From assembly GCA_022606425.2 (NCBI GenBank), contig JAHDVF020000211.1, positions 3,782,001 through 3,846,000 on the forward strand: DNA of 64,000 nucleotides, in the 5' to 3' direction. Numbering within the stretch: the stretch's first letter is position 1; each line of letters begins with the position of its first letter. The position numbers and the translations under genes were made by a program. The notes beneath the pieces are model-generated. The model was not told the DNA's origin. It did no database searches and was given only the letters and a program-made list of their open reading frames with translations. This DNA comes from Lepidostoma basale. Lineage: Eukaryota; Arthropoda; Insecta; Trichoptera; Lepidostomatidae. This document shows, one piece after another, positions 34,953-46,629 of the stretch.

Positions 34953-35650
34953 GATGAAAGTAGAATAAATGCACTAGAAGTGAAATCTCTCACGAATATG
35001 TGAAAAATCTGTGTATGATAGAGTGTCGAATGGAAATATGATAAATAAATGCAGCGTGAATGAAAGTGTTATGAACAAAAAAATGAAAGGAACATTATGA
35101 TACTTTGGACATATGAAATAAAATGAATGAAGAGAGAATGGTAAAAAAGTATATCTTAATGGTGTTATTGGAACTAGAAATAGAGGAAGAACGAAGAATA
35201 CGTGTACGAACAAATAAATAAAAAATACCACTAGGTCTACCTCGACTCCGTACTCCATTTACATCGTTAATGTATACTTTTTTAACCATTCTTTCTTCTC
35301 CCATGCGCTCCATATGTCCGAACCAACGTAGCGATCCATTCATAATTTTGTTCGTATTACCTTTTTTCGCTCTACATTCCTTTCTAATATCAGCATTTGA
35401 GATTTTGTCGTACATCGTTCTACCACACATACGTCTTAGGGACCTCATCTCTACCGCATTTATTTTGCTCTCATCTTTCTTCTGCCTGTTCTATGCTTCG
35501 CTTCCACACATAAGGGTTGGGACCAGAACTCCATTGTGAACGGCCATTTTCGCTTTCATTGATAAATTCTTGTTTCCAATAACTATGTGGCAGTCCATTA
35601 TTTCTGCCTATCCCTTCGGGGACACGGCGTGATGGTTAGTTATTTAGTTT
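34953..35650. repeat. RTE-A (plus) interrupted by RTE-B-like fragment (minus)
   Basis: RTE-A sequence runs 34953-35222 and resumes at 35587-35650 with its TTAG-type end. Between them, 35230-35570 (minus) encodes KINAVEMRSLRRMCGRTMYD, KIMNGSLRWFGHMERMGEER and GVRSRGRP, a B-like variant without a tail. Nested insertion is inferred from the order. Confidence 0.65.
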
Positions 35651-36129
35651 TTTATGTTAAACAGTGTAACTTCTTGCTTCATGTTTGAAATTTGAAATTA
35701 TTATGTACATGCATTCGTTTAAATCTATACACATACATGCGAGTATACACATACTCGTATTATATCCTGTTAGAACTCGTTCTGCAGACAGGATTGCCTC
35801 TATATTTTTCTAGAAGAAAGGCTTTTCTGGACAATATCCTTTGTCCGACGGTAGACAGATCGTTTACTGGGGGAGGTGCACGCTCGGATGACAACAATTA
35901 TTCAATCTTCATCATCAGTCTAGCATCACTCCATTTAGTCTGGACTGTAGAGGCTAACTGCCTGATAATGATACAATTCTTAATCGTCTTTTGTGTGCTT
36001 TTTGTACCGTTTCTCTACACTAATTCTACGTCTAGCTGAATCGATTCGAAATAAGACGTGGAAAAAATAATCTAGTAATAGCTTTTTGTATGATGCATAT
36101 TAAATTAGTGAAATTGCTAACTTAGATAT

Positions 36130-36205
36130 GTAAAATTTCGGAACGGAGTGGCAGCAGCTATGACTACTACACGTTTGATTCCGGCGATGATGGCAAAAAT
36201 GTTGC
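36130..36205 (+). repeat. Degraded SINE head
   Basis: GGAGTGGCAGCAGCTATGAC and TTTGATTCCGGCGATGATGG are the A-box and B-box regions with a deletion between them. The block 35700-36120 before it is unassigned. Confidence 0.5.
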
Positions 36206-36211
36206 TGTAAG

Positions 36212-36412
36212 TGGTTTATTGTTTCTTGAATTGAATATTAAATTATTAATACAAATGAAAACGTCTGTTATCTAGACGTTTTAATATATTTTATTTAAAT
36301 GACATGTTTCGTCTGTCTAAGACATTTGATAATGAATTAGACAGGCGAAACATGTCATTTACATAAAATACAAAAAAAATCTAGAAAACAGACATTCGTA
36401 TTAATTTTCTGT
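36212..36412. repeat. Foldback P
   Basis: Arms AAATGAAAACGTCTGTTATC and GAAAACAGACATTCGTATTA. The right arm centre reads TTGATAA, T, a hairpin, AGGC, GAAAC, AT, GTC (36327-36358). Confidence 0.8.
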
Positions 36413-36477
36413 AATTGGTTTTATATTACCTGTTGCTTACAGAAAATAACCCATTATTATGAATATACTTAGGAAAC

Positions 36478-36692
36478 CAGAAATAGAGGAAGACCGAGGA
36501 AAACGTGGCACGATCAAATAAATCAAATATTGAATGTCGGCCATGTGAGGAGTCATAGAAATCGACGCGTGTGCATGACACGATGTATGAATGTTGAGGA
36601 ATCGAGAGAAATATGTCAGGAAAGAAAAGTGTGGCAGTCCATTCTTTCTGCCTACCCCTTCGGGGAGACGGCGTGACGGTTAGTTAGTTAGT
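36478..36692 (+). mobile_element. RTE-A LINE 3' fragment with 12-bp duplication
   Basis: TACTTAGGAAAC flanks it at 36466-36477 and 36693-36704. It encodes RNRGRPRKTWHDQINQIL through the CMNVEE block and ends in TTAG units. It inserted into the outer arm of the HH1 palindrome to its right. Confidence 0.85.
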
Positions 36693-36905
36693 TACTTAGG
36701 AAACTGAAAATAACTTTGTTTAATCCACTAATTATTTAAAAAATATGAAAAAACACGACATGTTTCGGAGGATACCTCCATCTTTATGTGTAAAAATATA
36801 ATATTTTTATGCCTGAAGATGTTATCCTCCGAAACGTGTCGTTTTTTAAATATATTTTTAATAATTAGTGAATTAAACAAAGTTATTTTCAATTTCCTAA
36901 GTATA
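36693..36905. repeat. HH1 palindrome with two hammerhead-like cores
   Basis: Arms 36693-36790 and 36810-36905. The minus core (36748-36785) reads ACAC, ATAAAGA, T, GGAGG/CCTCC, GAAAC, AT, GTC, GTGT: stem I ACAC/GTGT is perfect but CUG is lost. The plus core (36818-36842) keeps CTGAAGA and GAAAC, GT, GTC, with a deletion in stem II. Confidence 0.75.
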
Positions 36906-37114
36906 TTACTATGGAATTCCACAAAGTTAATGCCTTAGCGTTCAATACATTATTAGCAAGAAGGAATCGAGTCGTGTTCAGGCTTGAATCTAAATCTCCT
37001 TTATTAGGAGCCAAGCGTTTTATCCCCAAGACCACCATCTAATTCCTGTCAATATTCATTTGTCTATAAATATAAAAAAGTAAAATGATGATTCATTAGT
37101 GTATAGAGTGGTGT

Positions 37115-37490
37115 TTTAACCATGCGATTTTGTCCCGTTGATTTTGCTTAACATTGAAGTGGAATTTAAATTCAATTGTCAAACAGTTTAAAATTTTACA
37201 CAGCAGACACTTGACATAATCGATTTCAACAGCAACAAATAAGTCTGCTCTTCTACGAAACAAGTTTTAAACTCGTTAGATACGACATTGTGCGGTGACC
37301 GCGGGGTTCCAATTGAGGGAACAATGACAGCCGGTCTCGTAAGAGTGGCAAATTGGTGTAAATGCAGTCCGAAATTAAGGGATAAAAGAGTTGAGAGCAG
37401 TTACAGCGAATTTGCATACGATTCGGTGGATTTGAGAGCTTTCGCTTAAATACGAATGGAAGTGAGTTTCAACTGCATCTGCCAGATTTT
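37115..37490. promoter_or_regulatory. Single-copy complex intronic block
   Basis: Unlike its neighbours it is neither repeat nor simple AT-rich sequence. It holds an octamer-like ATTTGCAT (37413), CTTAACATTG and several AATT cores. It lies in the 22-kb BCL11 intron. Candidate enhancer only. Confidence 0.25.
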
Positions 37491-38150
37491 ATTCGACATA
37501 TTTGCGTGTATATGCCACAATACTTGTATTTAAATCTAAAATATCGATTTTGTATATTAACTCTTTGTCTGCTACGATGTTTCTCAAAATGCTATCATAT
37601 GAAAATAATAGAACCTTGAAAAATAACATATTTCATTGTTTTGTTAAAGAGTCCATCTACCAGATGTGCACTATACTCGTATATTATTTATTATCTTGTT
37701 CGTACGAGTATGCTGTTTATCGCACATAAATTATTTTAATTCAAGCATTTATGAATCATATTTTAGGAAAATACACTTTACGTGTTTCTCTTTGATTATT
37801 CAAACAATTATGTATAGTTGTTTAGCATTTAAAGGCTTTATAAAAGTTTTACGACGTAAAATAAAATCTACTCTTATAAATATAAATTAACATTGGTTTT
37901 ATTTATTGCAAAACAATATGTTTTCTTTAGTGACAATAGAATTATATAAATAAATAAATCTTATATTTATAATACATTATAATTACTAATCTTGATTCTT
38001 TTATAATTAGACCGTCTGAATCAGATATAAAAATTTGTAATTAGATATTAATATTTTTTTACGGAAATCGGATATAAATTGAATACACAGATAAATCATT
38101 TTAAATAAAATGTCGTATCATACAAGGTTTAAATAAGAAGATATTGCTAG
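37491..38150. other. AT-rich intron sequence
   Basis: No element recognised. Short frames at 37502-37890 lack any domain. Confidence 0.3.
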
Positions 38151-38159
38151 CTCAATGAC

Positions 38160-38245
38160 AATGCGCCCTTGAGGTGATTACATCACAAAACGGCGCTTTA
38201 GAAGTTAGCATATTATCATTATTATTATTATTATTGTTAATAACA
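38160..38245 (-). repeat. Short dispersed repeat with (ATT)n
   Basis: The GGTGATTACATCACAAAACG block, followed by GCGCTTTAGAAGTTAGCATA and ATT repeats, recurs inverted at 40970-41025 and 52405-52460. Confidence 0.6.
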
Positions 38246-39340
38246 TTACGCGATACCAAAATAGTAATAACCACATATTGTGTACACGCTTATTTTTTTT
38301 AAAGTTTTTATTAAAATGTGTTTAAAATAAAAAATGTAAATAAGCGATTTTTTTTTAAAATAGTGAGGTGTATTTTGAAACCTTGCATATTATACAAATA
38401 TATATTGTATATAATAATACATAACAGCAGAAAAAATCGTTTAGTTAAATATTAGAAACGATTGGAATTAAATTCGTATCATTTTTTTATGAGACAAAAC
38501 ACCTATTAAATGCGATTTTTTTAATTATTTGAAAATACACTCTTTTTAAAAGAAAAGTTTAGATTTTTCCAAACTTTTATCTAATGTTTGTGAGGTGAGC
38601 ATTTCTCCATGCATGCATATAGATGTAAGTTTTCATAGCTCCCTAAGTTGAAAACCGTGTCTTCAAAATCATTCAAAGCCCGAAGATTAAATCTCTGACC
38701 CGTGCTGGGCACGTGTTATAACCGGGAAGATATTTTTATTTAATACCAAAAAACACCCCTTCCGAAATCCGTTCAACCCTTCGCATTACAGTGAATTATG
38801 ACATAAGTGCGCCTAACCCGGTCCATCTGTTATGCGATGATTGTCAAAATACGGTAAAAAGAAATCCCCGTTCTTAATTCGAATTTCAATGATAAACGTA
38901 TTGTAATATAGACGCGTGCATAAGATGATTGGTGGATGCTGGTGTACAAAAGAAGCACCTCTGTTGGAAGGGAATAATTCAGATTTTTTGTGAGCTGTGC
39001 ATAATTAAGAAAGAATTTTATTTGTACGATATTTAAATAAGTTTTTTTTAAAGATAATAAAGGGTTTTCTCTTGTCTAAAAATTTGCCAGCTGTCATGCA
39101 CGAATAATTTTTTTAAAAATAGGTCTATTTAAAAAACATGTTACGCAAAATTTTATTATGATTACTATTTCACAATGGAATAGGTAATATTTAAAAATAT
39201 CTATGTTGTGAATATCTATGGGTATGGGTATCAATATTTATCTTAATAGTTGATTTTTTTTAGAATAAACAATTAAATTAAATATTTTATGTTAAACTTA
39301 AGGCATATAATGTAAAACGTGGATTCCATAATGTATTTTT
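38246..39340. other. AT-rich intron sequence
   Basis: A complex part at 38690-38960 includes an E-box GCACGTGT (38709) and is unmatched. The remainder is low-complexity. Confidence 0.3.
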
Positions 39341-39354
39341 TTTAAAATTAAAAG

Positions 39355-39530
39355 TGTTTTTTTTTCACTTTTAAGTTTATTTTTCTAGACACGCTTCGAA
39401 AGTTTTAGACCTTAATCATTGGGAGTAAATTATAAACTGATTCTTTTAAAAAAAAATATAGTTCTCTTGATGAAGAATATGGAAACACGACAAGAAAAAT
39501 AAACTCAAAAGTAAAAAAAAAGTTGTAAAA
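39355..39530. repeat. Imperfect inverted repeat
   Basis: TTTTCACTTTTAAGTTTATT and TCTAGACACG on the left face their near-complements at 39480-39520. The right half has CTTGATGA and GGAAACACGAC, a degraded hammerhead-like order. Confidence 0.5.
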
Positions 39531-39872
39531 AACTGGTCCAAGTTAAAAAGCATAAAAAAATTGAATAGATTGAACTAAAAAATGTGAAGTGTATCCCAAC
39601 ATTATAGCATACATACATCTTCCAAAAATTTGTCAGACGTGGTGGTCGTAAGAAGGGCGAAATGGGGAATGTTGTTTTACATAAAGTGTGCGCTTAACCT
39701 AACCAATGACAAGTCATAAGTCCTGCAATCGCCCCGACAACCATATTCTATTTCCAATTTGCATCTTCGTCTCTATTGAGATACAATTAATCCTTAAAAA
39801 TGATAACCCGCAATGGGTAAAATCCAGTATTCGTCTACAAGTATTTATATACATTCAAAATGTTAGAAAAAA
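39530..39872. repeat. Foldback element, family Q
   Basis: Inverted relative of 5826-6285. Contains GTCAGACGTGGTGGTCGTAA and ends with the complement of the ACTGGATTTT block. Confidence 0.75.
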
Positions 39873-40399
39873 GTTAATAAAATAGCATAGACTATGACAA
39901 GTATTAATGCAGTAACCGGTATATAAATAAATTGAACTACAGTTTAACAAAATTAGAAAAAATCAGTGGAAGAAGATTTTTAATCAGTGGAAATATACAT
40001 AGCATTTACAAAATATTTAGGTAATTTTCAAATCATGATCGAATTCACGACCCTCAAATCATAAACAAAAGTTTCTCGTATTATCTCCTCTAAGCGTTTT
40101 GCCCATGTAATTTTAATGTATATTTTTTACATTATTAGATAATGTTGTTAAAAAGACGTTAAAATAATTGTTATGGGCGAATAATTCAAGCTACCAGTAT
40201 GAGTAATAAATTATTTTAAACATTACCATCAAATAAAATTAAAATATACGTGGTTTATCAAACATGTCGCATAAATTATTAAAACAGTAATTGAAATAGG
40301 CAAAACTACAATTACTTTTTACTTTACAATATGAAACATGACAACAACGTCATCTCACTCCCTTTTAATAATATAAATAAAAAAAATTAAAGAAAAATA
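39873..40399. other. AT-rich intron sequence
   Basis: No element or frame recognised. Confidence 0.3.
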
Positions 40400-40740
40400 G
40401 GTTTTATGAGCGTGGACATAAAGGTTATTTTGGTACAGAAATTTACCATTTTCCTGCTTTGAATCCGTGCCCTTTTATCGCACCACAATGTCACTTGTTA
40501 TTCATGGTCAGTCCAGATTACGGTGATATATTTCACGGTTCGCCCATTCCAATCGGCGAGGAGAAAGGTTTTCATATGGAGATGGGAATGCGAATGGGGG
40601 TGTACGGTCACTGGGCAGGGACGCCAATCCTCTTATGTACGCTAGTTGATTTTTTTTCGTCCGTGATAAATTCAGTGGACATGACAGTAGTATGGAAGTT
40701 TCAACTAGGGGGTGGCTCGTAAAAAGGTATCGGGCGTTTT
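40400..40740. promoter_or_regulatory. Single-copy complex intronic block
   Basis: Balanced composition and unique in the window. An 87-codon frame (40459-40722, plus) is Met- and Gly-rich without domain, splice context or start context, so coding is unlikely. Candidate conserved noncoding element. Confidence 0.25.
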
Positions 40741-40964
40741 GAAGTACAGTGATATTTATAAAACAAATGAATTTATGCCTTTTATAATATTTTTTAATTA
40801 AACTGTCTTAAGGATTAAAATAATTTTATTTACACATATTTTTAAATAATTAAAAACATGTGAAATGTTAGGATTGTCGTTAAGGAGTACCCAATGTATG
40901 TATTATATAAGAATTATTATCAAGTGAAAAAACAACCCATCACGCTGTTTCCCCGCAATAATAA

Positions 40965-41030
40965 TAATAATATGCTAACTTTTAAAGCGCCGTTTTTGTG
41001 ATGTAATCACCTCAATAATATGTGTTTTAA
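40965..41030 (+). repeat. Short dispersed repeat with (AAT)n
   Basis: Inverted copy of 38160-38245: AATAATAATAATATGCTAAC then AAAGCGCCGTTTTTGTGATG. A 20-base RTE-like remnant (CCATCACGCTGTTTCCCCGC) precedes it at 40937-40956. Confidence 0.6.
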
Positions 41031-41154
41031 ATCTAAAAATCTTAATGTGAACGCTGCATCTAATTTTCGCGATCGGTTAGAAAGTATAGTAGAACAAAAT
41101 ATAAATGTTTAAATTGGGTATGAAATATGAAAAAGATTTTATCTTGACAAACCT

Positions 41155-41205
41155 TTTTAATTCTTCTACATTCAAACAGCGAGTCATACACGCACGCCAG
41201 AATAT
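41155..41205 (-). repeat. Small RTE-B fragment
   Basis: TTCTTCTACATTCAAACAGC and GAGTCATACACGCACG match the inverted RTE-B 3' region (for example 44285-44310). The stretch 41210-41830 after it is AT-rich and unassigned. Confidence 0.45.
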
Positions 41206-41834
41206 ATTAAATATGTTTAGTTTTTTTAGTAGTGTGAACTTGAAACATTTAGATTGTTATTTGAAATGTAATTACTGTTAATAAAATAAAAGTGTTTTAA
41301 TTTATAAGCACAGTTGTTTTTACTACATGGAAAGATTGTACGAGATAATAAATATTGATAACCTATGTAAAACCTGTGAATTTTAAAAGTAACGTTTTAA
41401 TACAAGAGTCTGTCGGTCCATTCTCTTTGCTTATATCTGGCCTCGAATCAAAGACCATATATCTATTCAAAATAAAGTGTCAATCGTTCATGACGAGTAT
41501 AGGCTCGATTGACGTATTTTCCATAGATAGGTAAAATACTCTGGGCTTATGGCACACTTGTATATGGGTAAACTTGGTGAAATTATGAAAATTGATTTAT
41601 TTATAACCTAGTGATGGATTATACGGAAAGCAGACTTAATGCCTGCGTTAAGCCCCGGAAATTTGTTTATGTCATATAATTGTATTTTGTTGTTCGAATA
41701 TTATAACATTGAAAGAGTTTCACCAAACACAATAGACATACAATATTATAGTATTCACCTACGTAACTAATGGATTAATAATTTAAAAGTTTGTCATACA
41801 AACATTAGAAATTTAAAAAAACACATTACGTATT

Positions 41835-42065
41835 ATATCAGAAATTAGACCTCGAACCGAGGTTTCTGACATCATGGATCGTACAACTAAATTGAAGTGG
41901 CAATGGGCTGGACGTATAGTCAGACAGGGCAGTATCAAATGGAGACCCAGAATATGCCTTGGACAAAGAAAAGGAATATCGGGACGAGTGGCGAAAGATA
42001 TATGAATAAGGCGGGAGAAGAAAAAGAAAAGTATGCATATAATTAGACCGATAATCACTTACGGC
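41835..42065 (+). repeat. RTE-F LINE C-terminal fragment
   Basis: Encodes RTTKLKWQWAGRIVRQGSIK and then GRVAKDI-like sequence with an AAG-rich run. Related to 58670-59150. Frames are broken. Confidence 0.6.
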
Positions 42066-42104
42066 TGTGAAATAGGCACATTTCAGTGTGAATATAAAAA
42101 TTAA

Positions 42105-42232
42105 ATTATAACTAACTAACTGTCTAACCATCACGCCGTCTCCCCGAAAGTGTAGGCAGAAAGAACGGACTGCCACACTTTAACCGATGCGCAATCCATT
42201 CTTCTCTTTTCGCCCCCGCGAGAGTCTTATAT
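42105..42232 (-). repeat. RTE-A2 3' end
   Basis: Starts with CTAACTAAC-type tail, then CCATCACGCCGTCTCCCCGA, then ACCGATGCGCAATCCATTCT and CTTTTCGCCCCCGCGAGAG. Same subfamily as 22955-23085 and 55236-55359. Confidence 0.7.
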
Positions 42233-43435
42233 CCACAAATTAAATCTAAAACAAATATTATAAAATACAATGATATAAAATAAAATAACAATATAAAAAT
42301 AATTTAACACATAATGTGTTTTTAGGTTCACTTGATGTCGGCTGGACAATCTGGACTTTTGTGTTTATTTAATTTATATTCCACGTATCCACCGTTTTTA
42401 AAATGAAACGTAATTTGGCACTTAAAACAAACCAACACCAGCAAGAACTTAAAAATATTATTGAAGAAATTGTCATTGGAACAAATGAAAACATTATTTT
42501 TACACCGGTCAAAATTGTTTATATAAACGAAAAAACTTATATAATTTTAATATCTAAACAGTAAACATGTATTACGTGTCACAATTAACTATTATAATAT
42601 ATACACAAAATATCTCCAAATTTACGGAAGAACCACATGAACCAAAACAAAATTACAAAATCAGAACCAGTATTATTCTCCTTAATATTAACGAACGTAA
42701 TGATATATTTTATCTTAACGTCAACACGTAGTGTTAAACAAAAAACAACTCGTACACGTCGATATAAAAATGCGTAATTTAAATATATGTAGTGTATACG
42801 TTAATTAAAAAATATATATAATATTTCAACCACGGTTCCTATTTAGCCAATATGCGATAGGCTACCTGCACATTAGCAAACATTTATTTCACTCTTGATA
42901 AAGTGTCATCCGGTAATCCCATAATCCCTTATTTTTAAAGCTTGATATCACTGAATTTGCGTGTCACAGTAATTAGCAAGGGTGATAAATCAATTGGATT
43001 TCATCGATGGCGATAAAAAAAACATGATACTTTTCCCCGTAGAATTACGCGCGAAAACTATAGTACGGCGGTACTTTAAATTATAATATTAGCATACGTC
43101 GATGATTATATTTTTTTTGAGGGTAAGCACCACAAAATGCCAAAATACAAGTATTTTAAACATGTTTTAATTATTTATATTTGTTAAATTATTTCTTTAC
43201 GTCATACCAAATATAAGACATCAGTTCACATCAATCATATCATCATCAAATCATCATACAGATACGAAAGTCTTCTACTACTAATAGTTTGGAAATTCCC
43301 TTTAAAAATAATTTGATTGCAAAATGGATTAGTATGAGAACTGCCTAAAAGTAATATCGCCTAACTGATACTAAAAACTTTCTTCTAAGTAATTGTCAAT
43401 ATCGCGAGGACTTGACTAGAATTGAAAGGAATAAG
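42233..43435. other. AT-rich intron sequence with a complex block
   Basis: 42870-43080 is more complex and has two adjacent TAATCC/AATCCC sites (42913-42929) of the Otd/Bicoid type and a TCATCGATGG motif. Otherwise nothing recognised. Confidence 0.3.
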
Positions 43436-43439
43436 AAGT

Positions 43440-43572
43440 TAGCAGGAGTCATGTTAGAAGTCGGAAGAATCGACGTGCGTGTATGACTCGTTGTATGAAG
43501 CTATGCTGGAGAGGTGTGTCAGGATAGAGTAGTGTGGCGGGCCATTCTGGCGTGATGGTTTGTTTGGTTGAA
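43440..43572 (+). repeat. RTE-B 3' fragment with tail
   Basis: GAAGAATCGACGTGCGTGTA to GGCGTGATGGTTTGTTTGG. A deletion removes part of the 3' UTR. Confidence 0.65.
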
Positions 43573-43604
43573 GAGGATTTATTTTATATTTTTGCGTCAC
43601 TGTA

Positions 43605-43905
43605 AGATATCTCAATCATTGACCAGCTCAGCCACCAAGGCAAGACTCTCGCGGGTGTGCTTTCAAAGAGTGTTGAAATATTTTGGACACATAGCCCGGA
43701 GAGATCAGGACAACCTTGAAAAGCTCATCATCATGGCAAAGGGAGGGAAGGCGACCATAAGTACGACCACTGAGCTGCTGGTCCGATCAAATCAGGGATC
43801 TGACTGGTCTCTCATTAGCTGGAGACTGACGGGTGACAGGAACGCATGGCGTGCCATGGTCAATAGTTTACGGAGGAATACTACTGAGAAGAAGATCTAA
43901 CTTTA
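43605..43905 (+). repeat. RTE-E LINE C-terminal fragment
   Basis: Encodes RVCFQRVLKYFGHIARRDQD and LEKLIIMAKGGKATIS, then shifts frame. Same family as 29777-30087. Confidence 0.7.
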
Positions 43906-44214
43906 TTGTTTTATAATGATATCTACTCGCTTCATAATGGCGTATTTTTCTTCCATTTGGCTTTCAGCTCCATCCTCGCGCATCTGCCATTATTATAAAA
44001 AGAATGTCGTATTGAGAATGGGTAAAGTGACACCGCAGTATTCCCGTGAAAGGATTGAAAATAAGAAAGTTAAAAGAGTAGAAATATAAAGGAGGGAACA
44101 GGGACTTCGAAAATGTCACGGACGTTCTCAATTTGAAAATTTAAACAGAAATATTATAATCATAACAAACGTAAAAAAATTCTTTGATTGACTATTTTTT
44201 TTCCAAATAACAAC

Positions 44215-44545
44215 AACAACAAACCATCAACAAACCTCCCCCTAGGACCGCCATACTACTCTATCCTGATACACCTCGCTAGCTTACTCCACATTCATAC
44301 AGCGAGTCATACACGCCCGTAAATTCTATCGACTTCTAACATGGCCACCTTTAAAATCTGATTGATTTGTTCATACCATTATTTTCCTCGATCTTCCTCG
44401 ACACCAAACTCCATTGACATCGTTGACATATACTTTCTTAACCTTGCTTTATTCATCCATGCGTTATATGTGACTGAACCAACGCAGTGATCCTTTCATA
44501 ATTTTGATCATAATACTTTCTTCCGCTCTATATTCCTTCTCATAA
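44215..44545 (-). repeat. RTE-B LINE 3' fragment
   Basis: Inverted GTT-type tail (CAACAACAACAAACC at 44211), followed by the 3' and C-terminal coding region, degraded. The block 43906-44210 before it holds nothing recognised. Confidence 0.65.
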
Positions 44546-44562
44546 TTATTAATCTTATCTTG

Positions 44563-44865
44563 TAAGGATTAATTGTATCTCAATAGAGACGAATATGTAA
44601 ATTGTTTTCTGGGAACAGAATATGGTGGCCGAGGGGCTTACAGGACTTATGACCTGTCATTGGTTGGGTTGAGCGATCGCTTTATGTTTAACAACATTCA
44701 CCATTCCGCCCTTCTTACGACCACTACGGCTGACAATTTTTTGGAAGTTGTATATATGCTAAGATGCCGCGCCTATCTTTACATTTTTTTAGTTCACTCT
44801 ACACTAGCGTCATCTATTAAGATTGGGAAGCATTAAGCAGAAAATCTTTATTAATGCAATTGTAA
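44563..44865. repeat. Foldback element, family Q
   Basis: Collinear with 5826-6130, from GTATCTCAATAGAGACGAAT to the end of the GCATTAAGCAGAAAATCTTT block. Confidence 0.75.
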
Positions 44866-45420
44866 TCTTATCAATTAAAAAAAGTTTTTTTTAAAGCATT
44901 TTAATGATTCGATTTTAGAAATCGAATTACTTTTCGATTTTGATTCTTCTGATTCCAGTATAGGTAAGTACTGGTTAATTTTATTGCACAACTTGTTTTC
45001 AAAAAGCTTGCATTTCATTTTGTTCCTTTTCATCCGGCTTATGAATGCGTGTAAACTTTTTTAACCCCTGTCTGACATTATGCCGGGGCATTGTCCACTC
45101 GTCAAAGGACGAACCGGCCGCGAACCGGCAGACGTCGGGGGCAGAATGAGTTTATAATTAACCGGTTTCCCGGGTTAAAAATGAATTGTCCCTAATTTTG
45201 TACACGCGGGGATGGTTTTCAATTGACTGACACGATAAGTGGTGTGATATGTCGCCCTTGTTATGGAAATATATATCGGACTCAATGAATTTTTGACCAG
45301 CAGAGATTAAAGGGGAACTCGCATCATTCATATGTATGTAAACAGAAGACATGCGTAACAAATAAAGTAATGTAAAAATATCAAATATGAAAAAAATTAA
45401 AATAATAATAAATTTTCATG
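44866..45420. other. Unassigned intron sequence
   Basis: AT-rich, with a GC-rich patch at 45060-45170 that has a GGACGAACCGGCCGCGAACC segment. No frame or repeat recognised. Confidence 0.3.
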
Positions 45421-45424
45421 AACG

Positions 45425-45815
45425 AATTAAGAAAGAATGATAAAAAAGTATATGTTAACAATGGAAATGGAACTAGAAATAGAGGAACCAGGAAAACGTG
45501 GCACGATCAAACAAATCAAATATTGAATGCCGGTAGAGAAATCGCCGTGCGTGCATGACACGATGTATAAATACATTTGCTCGATGATTTTTATTTAAAA
45601 TCATTCAGATGTAGGACGTATGACAAGCCGTTTCAAACAAAATCAATTTGCAATTACATTTGCTTACTTATTCTGTTTCAAAACTGTTTGGATGCTAAAA
45701 GGACATTTATTTGTTTAAATGGAAGCGAGTGAATTATGTCAGGAAAGAACATTGTGGAAGTCTATTATTTCTGCCCACCCCTTCGCAGAGACGGCGTGTT
45801 AGTTAGTTAGTTATA
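45425..45815 (+). repeat. RTE-A LINE fragment split by about 150 bases
   Basis: RTE-A sequence at 45425-45575 (GGAAAACGTGGCACGATCAA) and again at 45722-45812, ending GCAGAGACGGCGTGTTAGTT. The 45576-45720 spacer is unrelated and unmatched. Confidence 0.6.
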
Positions 45816-46077
45816 AATATTTATTTTAAGTACCAAAAATATATTATCATTTTTGTTTCATAAGAGTCTTCATCAAAATACAATTTCAATTGATTTTCAG
45901 AATTAAAATACAGTACTTTATTAAACTTGGAAAAAATGCATATATTTTAATTTTAATGGATGTGGCATAGAATTGAAAAAATATATGTTATGTACTGTTT
46001 CAACGTACCTACTCGTGAAACATGTGATTTCTCTAAAAATCGTTTATATTATAATATGATGGTATAATAAAAAAATA

Positions 46078-46169
46078 TCACAAAATTATCTCATGTGTCA
46101 CTAAATTACCATTCATGTCACTAAATTACCTCGTGTATCACTAAATTACCAGACGTCTCCCTAAATATA
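46078..46169 (+). repeat. 20-bp tandem repeat, about 4.5 units
   Basis: Units start at 46078, 46098, 46118, 46138 and 46158. The 13-base core TCACTAAATTACC is kept while the other seven bases differ from unit to unit. Confidence 0.85.
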
Positions 46170-46239
46170 AAGACTATTTTCATTATAAGTTTTTACTAAT
46201 TTGCTGGCAAAACGCGAGTAAAAATTTAGCTTGTGCTAA

Positions 46240-46450
46240 TTAATTCACAATGGTTGAGGGACACAAACGCGAGTGCTGGTTGCCCTTATCTAGAAAAGCG
46301 TTGAAAATAATATGTGATGCCTGTGCTATACGGGCGAGAGAAGAAGAATACATTATTGTTTTCGCCTTCATAACGCGACCCGCCCAGCGGACCAATAGGC
46401 GGGCGAGACTCTTCGCGGCAACGGGTGGGCCGAGAAATAATATACTTTCT
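46240..46450. other. Single-copy complex stretch
   Basis: Balanced composition. The 72-codon frame from 46250 has no recognisable domain. It contains GACCCGCCCAGCGGACCAAT (GC- and CCAAT-like). Unassigned. Confidence 0.25.
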
Positions 46451-46629
46451 AAATTACAAATTAATTAATACATAATTCATATAACGTATAATGTTTTTAT
46501 GTTTAAACAACTTAAACACGCAATTGGCATATTTGCATTATATACTTTTTATGTTTATACAACTTAAACACGCAGTTCGCATCTGAAATATGATTTATTG
46601 TTACATTATTTTTATTTTATGTTTTTATT

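Noticed and set aside
40459..40722. Small protein gene of 87 codons
   Set aside because: No domain, no splice or promoter context, odd composition (Met/Gly-rich), and it lies inside an intron.
46078..46169. CRISPR array
   Set aside because: Units of 20 bases with 7-base spacers in a eukaryotic intron; too short, and no cas genes.
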